Shown piece by piece: positions 26,507 through 35,881 of a stretch of 64,000 nt of DNA (position 1 is the stretch's first letter; every line of letters starts with the position of its first letter). The notes under the pieces were generated by a model that saw only the letters and a program-made list of their open reading frames with translations, was not told the origin of the DNA and searched no databases. A program made the translations under genes and the position numbers. Location of the stretch: NCBI GenBank assembly GCA_023436495.1, contig JAEZIT010000128.1:1-64000 (forward strand), given 5' to 3'. Source of the DNA: Acidobacteriota bacterium. GTDB taxonomy: Bacteria > Acidobacteriota > Blastocatellia > Pyrinomonadales > Pyrinomonadaceae.

Positions 26507-27402
26507 ACGGAAAATGTGTTGATATCGGTACAATTCAGGCCTTTCTCGACGGCGAGCTCGAGCCGCAAATGTCGATCAGGGTAACGAATCACGTGGCGGA
26601 TTGCGATGCTTGCGCCATGCTGCTGGCCGAATCGGACGAAGAGAACGCGATGGTCTTCGCGGCGCTCGACCGTGAAATGAACACATTGGTCCCGACGCAG
26701 CGTCTGTGGGGCAAAATAAACGAATCGATCACCGTTGAACGAGAACGCACGCCGTTCCTCCAAAAGGTGAGGTCGTTCATTCTGGCGAATCTGGCAGTGC
26801 CTTCATTTGCGACCGCAGCGGCAGTGCTGCTGGTTTTCGGGATAATTTCTGCGGTGTGGATATCAAGGCCGGAGGCGCCGGCGGTGGACGGGCCCGCACT
26901 TGTAGCGGTAAACACGGCTCCGATCCCGGACCGTATCGATGAACCGGCTGTCCCGGCGGTCGAGGCCGCGGAGCCCGTAAACGATCGGGCGGCTGAAACT
27001 GAAATTTACACCGAGCCGGTTAGGCGTTCGCCTGCATATACTGCCGTTCGGGCTGTTTACCGCTCTTCGCGTCCTGCCGCGAAGGCGACGCGTGCGGTTC
27101 CGGCGGCGATCAACGCCGTGCCGGCGTTTCTGCCCGGTGAAGAAAGTTACGTGAAGACGATCGCCATGATGTCGGAGAATATGCAGGGCCGAAAGGATGA
27201 ACTGATGCGGCCGTCCGAGCGTGTAGCGTTCGAGCGTGATATGGCCGTCGTGAACGACGCTATCTCGAGGATGCGTGCCGAAGTCCGCAAGAACCCGAAG
27301 AACGAACCAGCGAAGCAGGTGCTTTATTCGTCCTACCAAAATAAGATCGACCTGTTAAATTCTGTTTCACAGCGTGAGGAGCTGATCGCGAGCCTGAAAT
27401 AA
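26503..27402 (+). CDS. transmembrane anti-sigma factor (zf-HC2)
   Basis: A 299-residue protein with an N-terminal zinc-binding anti-sigma domain: FLDGELEPQMSIRVTNHVADCDACAMLL, with the H-x3-C-x2-C motif near residues 30-37. One hydrophobic membrane helix lies at about 103-125 (ATAAAVLLVFGIISAVWIS). The remaining 170 residues are periplasmic, Pro/Ala/Val-rich and end in a helical region (KNPKNEPAKQVLYSSYQNKI). It should hold the sigma factor at the membrane until a signal releases it. It starts inside the sigma stop codon. Confidence 0.9.
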   Translation: MNGKCVDIGTIQAFLDGELEPQMSIRVTNHVADCDACAMLLAESDEENAMVFAALDREMNTLVPTQRLWGKINESITVERERTPFLQKVRSFILANLAVPSFATAAAVLLVFGIISAVWISRPEAPAVDGPALVAVNTAPIPDRIDEPAVPAVEAAEPVNDRAAETEIYTEPVRRSPAYTAVRAVYRSSRPAAKATRAVPAAINAVPAFLPGEESYVKTIAMMSENMQGRKDELMRPSERVAFERDMAVVNDAISRMRAEVRKNPKNEPAKQVLYSSYQNKIDLLNSVSQREELIASLK

Positions 27403-27419
27403 GCTATTCAACCAATTGG

Positions 27420-28439
27420 ATGATTACCGGAAAAGTAAAACTCATAGGGCTAATGGCCACGCTGCTGTTGACAATTTCCGCGGCGACAGGTGCGTCGGCA
27501 CAGACGCCGCGACCGCGGCCGGCTGAGCGTCCGCTTCCCCCAAGAGTTCCGCCGACAGCGGTGAGTGTATTCCCGCGTGAAACCGTCGAAAAGCGTATTC
27601 AGACGGATCCGAGGGTGAACCTTTCGCTTTGTGTCACCGAAGGTGACGTAAAGATCTCCGGCTGGGAGCGGAACGAGGTCCGCGTGTTCGTAAAAAACGG
27701 CAGCGGCGTCGGATTCAAGGTCCTGCAGCAGAGCCGGCAGACACAGAGCCCTGTCTGGATCAATGTTCTGGGGTTTGCCCCCGATAAAACGAAGCCCGGA
27801 GTGCACAACGAATGCCTTAGCGGCGATAGTATCGAGATCGACGTCCCGACGGGAGCGACCATCGGTATAAAGGGTCGAGAAACAAAAACACGCATCGAAT
27901 CCGTTCGAAGAGTGGATATAAAAAATGCCGGCGGCGATATTTCGGTGCGCAACATCAGCGAAGGCGTTTCAGCGGCGACATACGAGGGCGACATCATTGT
28001 CGAACGTTCGGAAGGCCCGATCGCTCTCGACAGCGCGACCGGTAACATTATCGTCTTTGATGCGGCTCCGGGACAGGTGGGTGACACTTTCAAAGCAAAA
28101 TCGACGAGCGGCGCGATAATGCTGGAAAAGCTGGATTATCGCCAGATAGAGGTCTATTCGATAACCGGCCAGGTTTTGTTTAATGGAGGCCTTTCAACCG
28201 GCGGGATCTATAGTTTCGGCACGACAAGCGGCGCGGTGACCCTTGGGATCCCGAAGGATTCGTCAGTGATGGTAAGCGCTGCGTACGGCTTCGGCAGTTT
28301 CAATTCCAGTCTCCCTTTGAAAACGTTGACTGAAAACGTTTCGAGTGCGGGAAAGAGCGTTACGGCGCAGATGGGTGAAGGCGATTCGAAACTGAACCTG
28401 ACCACCGCAAGCGGCGCGATCCTAATCAAGGCCCAATAG
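27420..28439 (+). CDS. exported DUF4097 beta-helix protein
   Basis: A signal peptide (cleavage after ASA near residue 27) is followed by a Pro-rich segment and a DUF4097 region (about 60-339). The repeat strands such as ISVRNISEGVSAATYEGDIIVERSEGPIALDSATGN and SGAVTLGIPKDSSVMVSA show the beta-helix-like pattern. DUF4097 proteins often accompany ECF sigma and anti-sigma pairs and may shape or sense the envelope. It starts 17 bp after the anti-sigma gene and is probably part of the same operon, either a regulator or a target. Confidence 0.8.
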   Translation: MITGKVKLIGLMATLLLTISAATGASAQTPRPRPAERPLPPRVPPTAVSVFPRETVEKRIQTDPRVNLSLCVTEGDVKISGWERNEVRVFVKNGSGVGFKVLQQSRQTQSPVWINVLGFAPDKTKPGVHNECLSGDSIEIDVPTGATIGIKGRETKTRIESVRRVDIKNAGGDISVRNISEGVSAATYEGDIIVERSEGPIALDSATGNIIVFDAAPGQVGDTFKAKSTSGAIMLEKLDYRQIEVYSITGQVLFNGGLSTGGIYSFGTTSGAVTLGIPKDSSVMVSAAYGFGSFNSSLPLKTLTENVSSAGKSVTAQMGEGDSKLNLTTASGAILIKAQ

Positions 28440-28440
28440 T

Positions 28441-28737
28441 TTAGAGGTCCTCAAACCTCAGATTCGTGCGTTGTTCGAATTGTTCGGACATCGACGGTAT
28501 TTCGTCAGTTGCGACATCGCGCGAAATTCGTTCAACACGCCACATCGGATAGAAACTGTCGGTCATCGGCAGATAGGGCTCGCCCGCGGCGATCGCCCGG
28601 CTCCAATCGTCAAAATAATCCAGATCGATGCCGCGCAGCGAAATCCCCGCCGGCGATATATCCTGGAGCACGCCCAAAAGCTTTTCACGCGGGTTCTGAA
28701 GCACCGCGATAATAATATCACCAGGCAGGAATTTCAT
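28441..28737 (-). CDS. small protein of unknown function
   Basis: A 98-residue protein, MKFLPGDIIIAVLQNPREKL at the start, with a compact beta-rich core LGVLQDISPAGISLRGIDL and an acidic end FEQRTNLRFEDL. No signal peptide, helix or known motif. It is convergent with the DUF4097 gene (1 bp between stops). The even composition and the clean codon pattern argue for a real gene; I do not recognise its family. Confidence 0.6.
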   Translation of the reverse strand: MKFLPGDIIIAVLQNPREKLLGVLQDISPAGISLRGIDLDYFDDWSRAIAAGEPYLPMTDSFYPMWRVERISRDVATDEIPSMSEQFEQRTNLRFEDL

Positions 28738-28885
28738 AGGCTAACGGCGGAGCAAGGCGGCCCCGGCTGAATCATTCTTGCATAACCCCGCGAAATTTGA
28801 AATCGGCGATGCGGTGCCGCGTCAGACGTTTCAGCTTTGGCCGGAATTATTCTAAAATCAAAAGAATAGCCAAGCTGTCGAACCT

Positions 28886-31549
28886 ATGCGCATTACCAAG
28901 ATCGAGCTTGAGGACGTCAAATCCCACATCGATTCAAAATTCGAATTCTCACACGGCACGACCGCCATTACGGGCGAGAACGGCGCGGGAAAGACCACTC
29001 TTATCGAGGCTGTTGCCTGGACGCTGTTCGACCTTCTCGATTATAAAAAGGACGATTTTGTACGCCGCGGAGCAAAGAAGGGCGTGGTCCGCGTAACGTT
29101 CGAAAGCGGCCTTGACGAGCGCGAATACACAGTTTATCGCGATACAGGGACCGGATATTACGTGTACGACCCGCGGCTTAGATCGCGTATAGCCGAGAAG
29201 AAGGAAGAGGTAACACGGTTTCTGTGGCAGCACCTCGGCGTCGAAGCGGGAACGGACCTTGAAACACTGTTTCGCCGCGCGATAGGCGTCCCGCAGGGAA
29301 CGTTCACGGCGATATTTCTGGAGAGCGCGACCGAAAGAAAAAAGGCCTTCGACAAGCTGTTGAAGGTCGAAGAATACAGGCAGGGTGCGGAAAAGCTACG
29401 TGAGACCGTGCGTCATGTCGAAAATTCGATCGCGGCCGTCCGCGAACGCATAGCGCGGTCCGAAGGGCAATTGCAGCAATACGACCGCCTTCGAGAGGAA
29501 CACGAGGGCTTTGCGAAGCAGGCCGCGGAGCTTGAACAAAAGCTATTTAAGATCACGGCTGAGATCGAAAACCTTGCAGCCAAGGCCGGAGAGATGGATG
29601 CGGCGGAAAAGAGGCTTCGCGAACTGCAGGCGGCATTCGACCGTATCGCGGCGGACAAGGAACGAAATGAGATCCTTGTCCGGCAGAAACTTAACGAGGT
29701 CGAACAGGCAACACAGGCGGCGAGCGTCGTCGAAGCGGCCCGTGCGGGATATGAGAGCCATTCCGCAGCCGTCGCCCGGCTCGCCGAACTCGACCGTGAA
29801 CGCGGCGAGCGGGACAAACTGCGAAGGGAGCTTTCGGACACCGAAGCAGCGGTAGTCCAGATCAATTCCGACCGCAAGCGTATTAACGATTCGCTGGAAA
29901 ACGCATTGAAGGCGCACCGCGCGATCGAGGCTCTGCAGCCGAAAGCCGCCGAGCAAAACGAACTCGAATCAGCCGTGATCGATCTTCGCGACAAATTCGC
30001 GGCGGCAAAGGCGGCGGCCGGCCAGGTTGGAAGCTTGGCGGAAAAGGTTCAGCGGCTGCGTGAAAGCTACGCTTCGAACCAAGCGCAGATCCGCGAGACC
30101 GAATCGAAGGCTTCGAGCAATGGCAGCATCGAAGAGCTGCAAGCGCGGCAGTCGGACGTCGTCAAAAAGCTCGCTTCGCTGCAGGCGGCCCTCGAGCGTG
30201 ACGAAAAGTTTCAGAAAGAGATCCAAAACGGCCTGTGCCCGATCCTTTCGCAAAAATGCCTTAATCTCAAAGAAGGCGAGACGCTCGAATCCTTTGTTTC
30301 CAGCCAATTCACCGAGGTGCGTTCGGAAATAACCGGACTCGAGGCCGAGCAACAGACGATCACGTTGTCGCTTCGCGCATCGATGGAAGCGGCGAAATAC
30401 ACGCAGGCGCTCGTGACGCTGCGGTCGCGGGCGGAAGAGATACGCGAAGAGGGCGAACGGCTTAAAGCCGAGATGGCAGCCTTACAGCAGCCCGCTGACG
30501 GCCTTGCGGCTGCCGAAGCCGAGCTCGCCACAGCCGAAACGAAGCTGAACGCGCTCGACAATCCCAAAGCAAAGATAAGGCTGTTCGAAACGGAAGCGGC
30601 GCGCGAGGCCGAGTTTCGCCAGCAATTGTCGAATGTCGACGCTAACCTCGAACGGCTTGAAAGCGAGCGGCAGATAAAAGTGGAGCAGCTCGAAATATAT
30701 ATGGATCTGGACCGGCGGTGGGCCGAAACGACCGCCGCCCGCGATGCCGCCGCCGAAGACCACAGGAAATTTGTCGCGAACGAAGAGACAGCGAAAACGC
30801 TCGAACCGCGGCGATCCGAACTTGAAGAATTAAATCGCATTCTGGCCGAGATCTCGGCGAACCTCGAAAAAGCGGACACAGAGCTGAAAGCAGCCGCGGG
30901 CGGCTATGATCGAGACGAACACGCGAAGCTAAAAGCAGAACTTAACGAATCCGAAAAACGGCAGGTCGAAACACGGACGACACTTGCGGGAGTAAAACAA
31001 AGGCAGGAGCAGCTAGCGGCGGAACTGGAACGGCTGGCGGAGATACGCAAAGCAATGGCCGGCGAGTATCTCGAAAAGGAAAAGCTGGAAAAGGTCGCCG
31101 AGCTAACGGCGTTTATCCGCGACACGTTGAAGGACGCGGCACCGCGCGTTGCGCGAAATTACGTCTATCACGTATCGCTCGAAGCAAATCAGTTGTTTCG
31201 TGAGATCTGCGGCGATGCGAAAAAGTCACTGAAATGGACGGACGATTATGGGATAGCCATCGAAGAACAAGGCCACGAACGCCCGTTCTCTAACTTGTCC
31301 GGCGGCGAACAGATGGCGGCGGCACTGTCGGTTAGACTGGCGCTGCTGAAACAGCTTTCGGACATACGGATCGCCTTTTTTGACGAGCCGACGACGAACA
31401 TGGACGCCGAACGCCGCGAAAACCTGGCGCAGCAGATAAGCCAGATAAAACATTTTGACCAGCTTTTTGTAATCTCGCATGACGACACGTTCGAAGGATA
31501 CGTGGATAATGTCGTGACGGTTGAAAGGGACGGCGGAAAAACTGAATGA
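28886..31549 (+). CDS. SMC/Rad50-like (SbcC-type) ATPase
   Basis: An 887-residue ABC-type SMC protein. The N-terminal half ATPase has MRITKIELEDVKSHIDSKFEF and Walker A GENGAGKTTLIEAV near residue 33. Two long coiled-coil arms (about 170-430 and 480-740) flank the hinge. The hinge holds CPILSQKC (about 450-457), an unusual spacing for the zinc hook (canonically CxxC). The C-terminal half has the signature LSGGEQMAAALSVRLALLK and Walker B IAFFDEPTTNMDAERRENL, and a D-loop. It resembles SbcC/Rad50, but no SbcD/Mre11 nuclease gene is adjacent. Instead an RNase H-like gene overlaps its stop by 4 bp (ATGA). Confidence 0.88.
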   Translation: MRITKIELEDVKSHIDSKFEFSHGTTAITGENGAGKTTLIEAVAWTLFDLLDYKKDDFVRRGAKKGVVRVTFESGLDEREYTVYRDTGTGYYVYDPRLRSRIAEKKEEVTRFLWQHLGVEAGTDLETLFRRAIGVPQGTFTAIFLESATERKKAFDKLLKVEEYRQGAEKLRETVRHVENSIAAVRERIARSEGQLQQYDRLREEHEGFAKQAAELEQKLFKITAEIENLAAKAGEMDAAEKRLRELQAAFDRIAADKERNEILVRQKLNEVEQATQAASVVEAARAGYESHSAAVARLAELDRERGERDKLRRELSDTEAAVVQINSDRKRINDSLENALKAHRAIEALQPKAAEQNELESAVIDLRDKFAAAKAAAGQVGSLAEKVQRLRESYASNQAQIRETESKASSNGSIEELQARQSDVVKKLASLQAALERDEKFQKEIQNGLCPILSQKCLNLKEGETLESFVSSQFTEVRSEITGLEAEQQTITLSLRASMEAAKYTQALVTLRSRAEEIREEGERLKAEMAALQQPADGLAAAEAELATAETKLNALDNPKAKIRLFETEAAREAEFRQQLSNVDANLERLESERQIKVEQLEIYMDLDRRWAETTAARDAAAEDHRKFVANEETAKTLEPRRSELEELNRILAEISANLEKADTELKAAAGGYDRDEHAKLKAELNESEKRQVETRTTLAGVKQRQEQLAAELERLAEIRKAMAGEYLEKEKLEKVAELTAFIRDTLKDAAPRVARNYVYHVSLEANQLFREICGDAKKSLKWTDDYGIAIEEQGHERPFSNLSGGEQMAAALSVRLALLKQLSDIRIAFFDEPTTNMDAERRENLAQQISQIKHFDQLFVISHDDTFEGYVDNVVTVERDGGKTE

Positions 31550-32004
31550 AACATGTCACGATCGTCTGCGACGGCTCGAGCCTAGGGAACGGAAAGGGAA
31601 ACATGCGCGCGGCGGCTGTCGCGGTGCTGGGTTACCGTGGACACTGGCGAGGATTCGCGGAATATTTGGGCAACGCCACGAACCAGCAGGCGGAGATCGC
31701 GGCGGCGTGGATAGGGCTTAAAAACCTTAAGGAGCCTTGCAAAGTAAAACTTTTATCGGATTCGCGCTATGTAGTAGAGACGATGACCGGCAATTTCCGG
31801 AAAAAGACCAACCACGAATGGTGGGAACGGCTGGAACAGGCGGCCGCAAAACATCAGATAACGTGGGAATGGACGAAGGGGCACGCCGGCCACGAGATCC
31901 AGGAGGTCGCCGACACTTTGGCGCGGAAGACTGCCGCGCTTGGCCGCGTGGACGAGACAATGCTCGAGGAAGCGGTTGCCGATATTGGCGTGAAAGAGAT
32001 CTGA
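31546..32004 (+). CDS. rnhA: RNase H-like protein
   Basis: A 152-residue RNase H fold. Acidic active-site candidates are D9 (IVCDGSS), E49 in ATNQQAEIAAAW, D70 (LLSDSRYVVET) and a C-terminal D in QEVADTLARKT. GHAGHE corresponds to the loop next to the active site in RNase HI. It should cut RNA in RNA-DNA hybrids. It overlaps the SMC-like ATPase stop and shares one base with the following YCF48-like start (TGATG), so it is embedded in a tight three-gene unit. Confidence 0.85.
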   Translation: MKHVTIVCDGSSLGNGKGNMRAAAVAVLGYRGHWRGFAEYLGNATNQQAEIAAAWIGLKNLKEPCKVKLLSDSRYVVETMTGNFRKKTNHEWWERLEQAAAKHQITWEWTKGHAGHEIQEVADTLARKTAALGRVDETMLEEAVADIGVKEI

Positions 32005-33956
32005 TGCGAAGAATTCTCGTTATTTTCCTGGTCCTGACCGGATCCGCCGCCGTATCCGCACAGCCGCGCGGAGCGCTCGGGTGGGCGTGGCAAAATCCGC
32101 TGCCGCAGGGAAATCCGCTTTATTCCATACATTTCGCAAAGGACCGCGAGCTCGGGTTCGCGGTCGGATCGGACAGCACGATACTGCGGACCGAGAACGG
32201 CGGATTTCGTTGGGAGAAACAATATTCGCCCGCCGACGGCACGCTGTCGAGTGTATTCGTGCGCGGAAAAAAGGACGCGGTCATTGTCGGATCACGCGGA
32301 ACGATCCTGAGGACCGATGACAAAGGCGGCAACTGGCGCCCGGTGCGGACAGGCGTCCGCGACCATTTATATGGGCTGACGTTCACGGGACCGGAGATGC
32401 TTACGGGCTGGGCGATCGGGACGTACGGCCGCATATTGAAAACGTCCAACGGCGGCGAAGCCTGGGCGGAACAGACATCGGGAACGAACGAACACCTTTT
32501 GAAAATATCCGCATACGACCCGGATACGGCGGCGATCGCCGGTACGAACGGCGTCGTGCTGACCACGGCCGATGGCGGTACTTCGTGGGCATTGCGAAGC
32601 CCGTGCGGTGGTTCGCTTGTTGCGGGCATCGCGTACTTGTCGCCGAAGACGATCGTGGCCGTGGGTTATGTCGGCTGTGTCGCGCGTTCGGATGACGGCG
32701 GGGAAACGTGGACGCGGGTGAATGTATTTACCCGTGCGGATTTTCTGGCCGTGTCATTTTCCGATGAGAGGTCGGGTTCCATGACCGATTCGAATGGCAT
32801 GATCTGGCTGACGGGTGACGGAGGAACCACATGGCTCCCGTTCAATGTACGGACGGCCCCGCGGCTTGTTTCGATCTATTACGCGAACAATTATACGGGT
32901 TGGGCAGTAGGCGAGAGCGGGCTGATCGTGCGGACGGATGACGGCGGATACAGTTGGCAGCGGCTTTCGAACGGCGGTCGTGAAGACATAAACGATATCG
33001 TATTTTTCACGGACGATCTCGGGGTTTCGGCCGGATCGCGCGGGCGCATATGGCTGACGAACGACGGCGGCCGCGAATGGATGCCGGTCATGACCGGAAC
33101 GGACAAGAATCTCAATTCTATATCGTTCATCGACGGAATGAAGGGCTGGGTCGCGGGTGACGGCGGCACGATCCTGCGGACGCATAATGGAGGCGCAAGT
33201 TGGGGCAAAGGCATTTCGGGCGTTACCGAGGATCTGTTCGGGATTCATTTTATTGATGACAAGGTTGGGTTTGCTGTCGGCGCGGGCGGCACAATACTCC
33301 GCAGCGAAACGGCCGGTGCTTACTGGGAACGCGTAGCCTCGGGCGCTGCGAACTGGCTCGAGGACGTTAAGTTCCTGAATGCAGCGACCGGCGTGATCGT
33401 CGGCGACCGCGGAACTATTCTTCGGACCACGGACGCCGGCGCTACGTGGCAGCGGGTTGCGGCTAATGTCCGCGAAAATCTTTACGCTGTAAGCTTTTCC
33501 GACGAATCGAACGGATTTGCGGTCGGTGCCGGCGGCGTCATCCTGCGCTCTACCGACGGCGGTGCGACGTGGGTCGACCAGGAGTCGCCGTCGCAGGCTA
33601 ATCTTTACACGGTTTTAGCTTACGGTAAACAGAACGCTGTCGCGGCGGGCGATTCCGGGTTGTTTTTGATCACGGACGACGGCGGGCGAACCTGGGAGCG
33701 TCAACCAAATATCACTGGGAAGGCACTTCAGGCGATCGCGTACCGGGGCGGGTCACAGGTCTGGATAGCCGGCCGCGGCGGTGCGATCCTGAAACGTACT
33801 GAGCCGCTGTCCGGGCAGCGAATAGCGTCACCGAAACTGCCGCCGATCCTGCGTTCCGCAGCGGGCCGCACAAAGCCGAAACCGCGGGTGCCGCTGATCA
33901 CGATAACCGATGACGGTGATATACCGCTCGCATCGCCGCCGCCAAAGGACAACTAA
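32004..33956 (+). CDS. secreted YCF48/BNR-repeat propeller protein
   Basis: Start taken at ATG 32004, sharing a base with the RNase H stop. This gives a signal peptide (MRRILVIFLVLTGSAAVSAQ) and about 650 residues; the longer upstream reading frame would run through rnhA. At least ten repeats of the form VGDRGTILRTTDAGATWQRV occur at about 40-45 residue intervals (blades of a BNR/YCF48-like propeller). These proteins are typically exported and may be anchored or help fold complexes. The last 60 residues are Pro/Lys-rich. Its stop overlaps the end of the opposite-strand prmA by 3 bp. Confidence 0.85.
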   Translation: MRRILVIFLVLTGSAAVSAQPRGALGWAWQNPLPQGNPLYSIHFAKDRELGFAVGSDSTILRTENGGFRWEKQYSPADGTLSSVFVRGKKDAVIVGSRGTILRTDDKGGNWRPVRTGVRDHLYGLTFTGPEMLTGWAIGTYGRILKTSNGGEAWAEQTSGTNEHLLKISAYDPDTAAIAGTNGVVLTTADGGTSWALRSPCGGSLVAGIAYLSPKTIVAVGYVGCVARSDDGGETWTRVNVFTRADFLAVSFSDERSGSMTDSNGMIWLTGDGGTTWLPFNVRTAPRLVSIYYANNYTGWAVGESGLIVRTDDGGYSWQRLSNGGREDINDIVFFTDDLGVSAGSRGRIWLTNDGGREWMPVMTGTDKNLNSISFIDGMKGWVAGDGGTILRTHNGGASWGKGISGVTEDLFGIHFIDDKVGFAVGAGGTILRSETAGAYWERVASGAANWLEDVKFLNAATGVIVGDRGTILRTTDAGATWQRVAANVRENLYAVSFSDESNGFAVGAGGVILRSTDGGATWVDQESPSQANLYTVLAYGKQNAVAAGDSGLFLITDDGGRTWERQPNITGKALQAIAYRGGSQVWIAGRGGAILKRTEPLSGQRIASPKLPPILRSAAGRTKPKPRVPLITITDDGDIPLASPPPKDN

Positions 33957-34840
33957 TTCGCCTTGTTCACGACAACCGAGATCCATTCGCCGGAATGATT
34001 GACGGTCGGTTCGGTGACCCCAAATTTCTCAAGCTCCGCTATGATCTCATCTTCCTGCTCCTGCAGTATCCCCGACAGCAGCAGCGTCCGTCCGGTCTTT
34101 TCCAGCAGCAGAGGCAGCAGCGGCACTATGACATCGATCGTCAAATTCGCGCACACGAAATCGAACATGGGCAGGTCCGGCGTGATCGACCCGACATAAA
34201 ATTCTATCCTGTCAGCGACGCCGTTCGCTTCGGCGTTTTCGCGTGCGATCGTCACCGAATTTTCGTCAGTGTCGCAGCCCACGAGCCGCCCGATATCCTC
34301 CCCCATGAGTTTTGCGGCGCCGATCGCTAGAATGCCCGTCCCGGTACCGACGTCAAGGAACGAATCGCCGGGTCGCAGATTTTCTTCGACGGCCATAAGA
34401 CAGAGCTGTGTCGTCGCGTGCGTTCCGGTGCCGAACGCCATGTTCGGCTCGATGGTGATGATGGTCTTGCCGTCTGCTGCCGGATCTTCCCATGGCGGCG
34501 ATACGATAAATCCACCTATCTCCGTCGGCTTCCAGTGCTTTTTCCAATCGTATAGCCAATCGGTATAACCGATCTTTCGCCATTCGGTGTCCTTGATCGC
34601 ATCGGGACCGAAGCCATAGGCGTGCAGAGCGGATTCGACCGTTTCTTCGCGAGTCTGGTCATCCAGTACCTCGTAAAAATAGCCGATCACGGTGACATTC
34701 TCGTCGGATCTTCGGCGAAGATGATTTATCTCGGTTCCGATGGAATCCAGTTCGTTAAATGCGAATTCGAGCGCCTCGGCCGCGGCCGGTACCGTGGTGA
34801 TCTGCAGCGCGTACCAAGTCTGATTTGTCTGGTCTGTCAT
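33953..34840 (-). CDS. prmA: ribosomal protein L11 methyltransferase
   Basis: A 295-residue SAM-dependent methyltransferase. The N-terminal half matches the PrmA substrate domain; WLYDWKKHWKPTEIG near residue 95 and PNMAFGTGTHATTQLCL near 130 are typical. SAM binding is at FLDVGTGTGILAIGAAKLMG near 160, with the catalytic-loop segment DFVCANLTIDVI. It methylates L11. It lies 2 bp from the end of era on the same strand (era upstream), so the two are likely co-transcribed. Confidence 0.92.
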   Translation of the reverse strand: MTDQTNQTWYALQITTVPAAAEALEFAFNELDSIGTEINHLRRRSDENVTVIGYFYEVLDDQTREETVESALHAYGFGPDAIKDTEWRKIGYTDWLYDWKKHWKPTEIGGFIVSPPWEDPAADGKTIITIEPNMAFGTGTHATTQLCLMAVEENLRPGDSFLDVGTGTGILAIGAAKLMGEDIGRLVGCDTDENSVTIARENAEANGVADRIEFYVGSITPDLPMFDFVCANLTIDVIVPLLPLLLEKTGRTLLLSGILQEQEDEIIAELEKFGVTEPTVNHSGEWISVVVNKAN

Positions 34841-34842
34841 TA

Positions 34843-35742
34843 TTATTCCCTGATGCCGATCTCGTCGAGGTCGCGTTCACGGTTACGCCAATCTTCCACG
34901 ACCTTAACAAAAAGCTTAAGAAACACCTGTTTGCCGATCAGATTTTCAATGTCGATACGGGCCTTGGTACCGATGTCGCGTATCCGCGCGCCCTGTTTAC
35001 CGATGATTATGCTCTTCTGTGACGAACGTTCCACGTAAATCGCACAATAGATCTTGACGACGTTCGGATCGGATTCGTCATACAGTTCGGTTACCACGGC
35101 TGTGACGTACGGTATCTCTTCGCCCGTGGTCGCAAGGATCTTTTCCCGCACCATTTCCGCGACCAGAACGCGCATCGGCTGATCGGTCATTTCGTCCTCG
35201 CCGAAGATCGGTTCGCCTTCAGGAAGATGTTTGATGATCTGGCTCAGAAGGTTGTCGATCGCGTGACCCTTTAATGCAGAAACGGGGACGATTTCGGCGA
35301 AGTCGTATTCTTTCGAATAAAAGTCGATCAGCGGCAGCAAGTTATTCTTGTCCTTGACCTTATCTATCTTGTTAAGGACGAGTACCGCGGGTTTTTCCGC
35401 TTTTTTAACGAGGTCGAGGACGAACCTGTCGCCATTTCCGGTCGAAACGCTCGCGTCGCGCATCAACACGATCAGGTCCACAGCCAGAATAGCGTCGTGG
35501 ACGGCCGCCATCATACGCCGATTCAGCAGATACCCGGGCTTGTGAACGCCGGGCGTATCGACGAAAACGATCTGGCCCTCGGGACGAGTAACGATTCCCT
35601 GAATGCGGTGGCGCGTCGTCTGGGGCTTGTTCGAGACGGCGGCGATCTTTTCACCCACAAGCCGGTTCAAGAGTGTAGATTTGCCTGCATTCGGCCGTCC
35701 GATGAAGGCGACGTAGCCGCTGCGAAAGTTATCTGTTGGCAT
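34843..35742 (-). CDS. era: GTPase Era
   Basis: A 299-residue two-domain GTPase. G1 GRPNAGKSTLLN is near residue 16, the G2 switch is around SNKPQTTRHRIQG, G3 is DTPGVH, G4 is LNKIDKV. The KH domain occupies about 205-295 with IIGKQGARIRDIG. Era binds 16S rRNA 3' end and supports 30S assembly. It is followed closely by prmA. Confidence 0.95.
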   Translation of the reverse strand: MPTDNFRSGYVAFIGRPNAGKSTLLNRLVGEKIAAVSNKPQTTRHRIQGIVTRPEGQIVFVDTPGVHKPGYLLNRRMMAAVHDAILAVDLIVLMRDASVSTGNGDRFVLDLVKKAEKPAVLVLNKIDKVKDKNNLLPLIDFYSKEYDFAEIVPVSALKGHAIDNLLSQIIKHLPEGEPIFGEDEMTDQPMRVLVAEMVREKILATTGEEIPYVTAVVTELYDESDPNVVKIYCAIYVERSSQKSIIIGKQGARIRDIGTKARIDIENLIGKQVFLKLFVKVVEDWRNRERDLDEIGIRE

Positions 35743-35835
35743 CAGTTAAAAATTAGCAGATTGCGGACGAAAGACAAAAAGACGGACGAGTAAGAAAGGC
35801 ATGAAGTTAGTGAAACGGAGATGTCAGGAGGAATA

Positions 35836-35865
35836 GAGAAGGCGGAGCGGTCACGTCGCCTTCTC
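35836..35865 (-). terminator. possible terminator-like hairpin after the 601-residue gene
   Basis: A 9-bp perfect stem GAGAAGGCG (35836-35844) pairs with CGCCTTCTC (35857-35865) around a 12-nt loop, 16 bp past the stop at 35882. No T run follows on the minus strand, so intrinsic termination is uncertain. Confidence 0.5.
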
Positions 35866-35881
35866 CCGTCCCGGTTGTCGA

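Noticed and set aside
31737..32003. Upstream extension of the YCF48-like gene
   Set aside because: It would run through rnhA in another frame and destroy the signal peptide; ATG 32004 is the better start.
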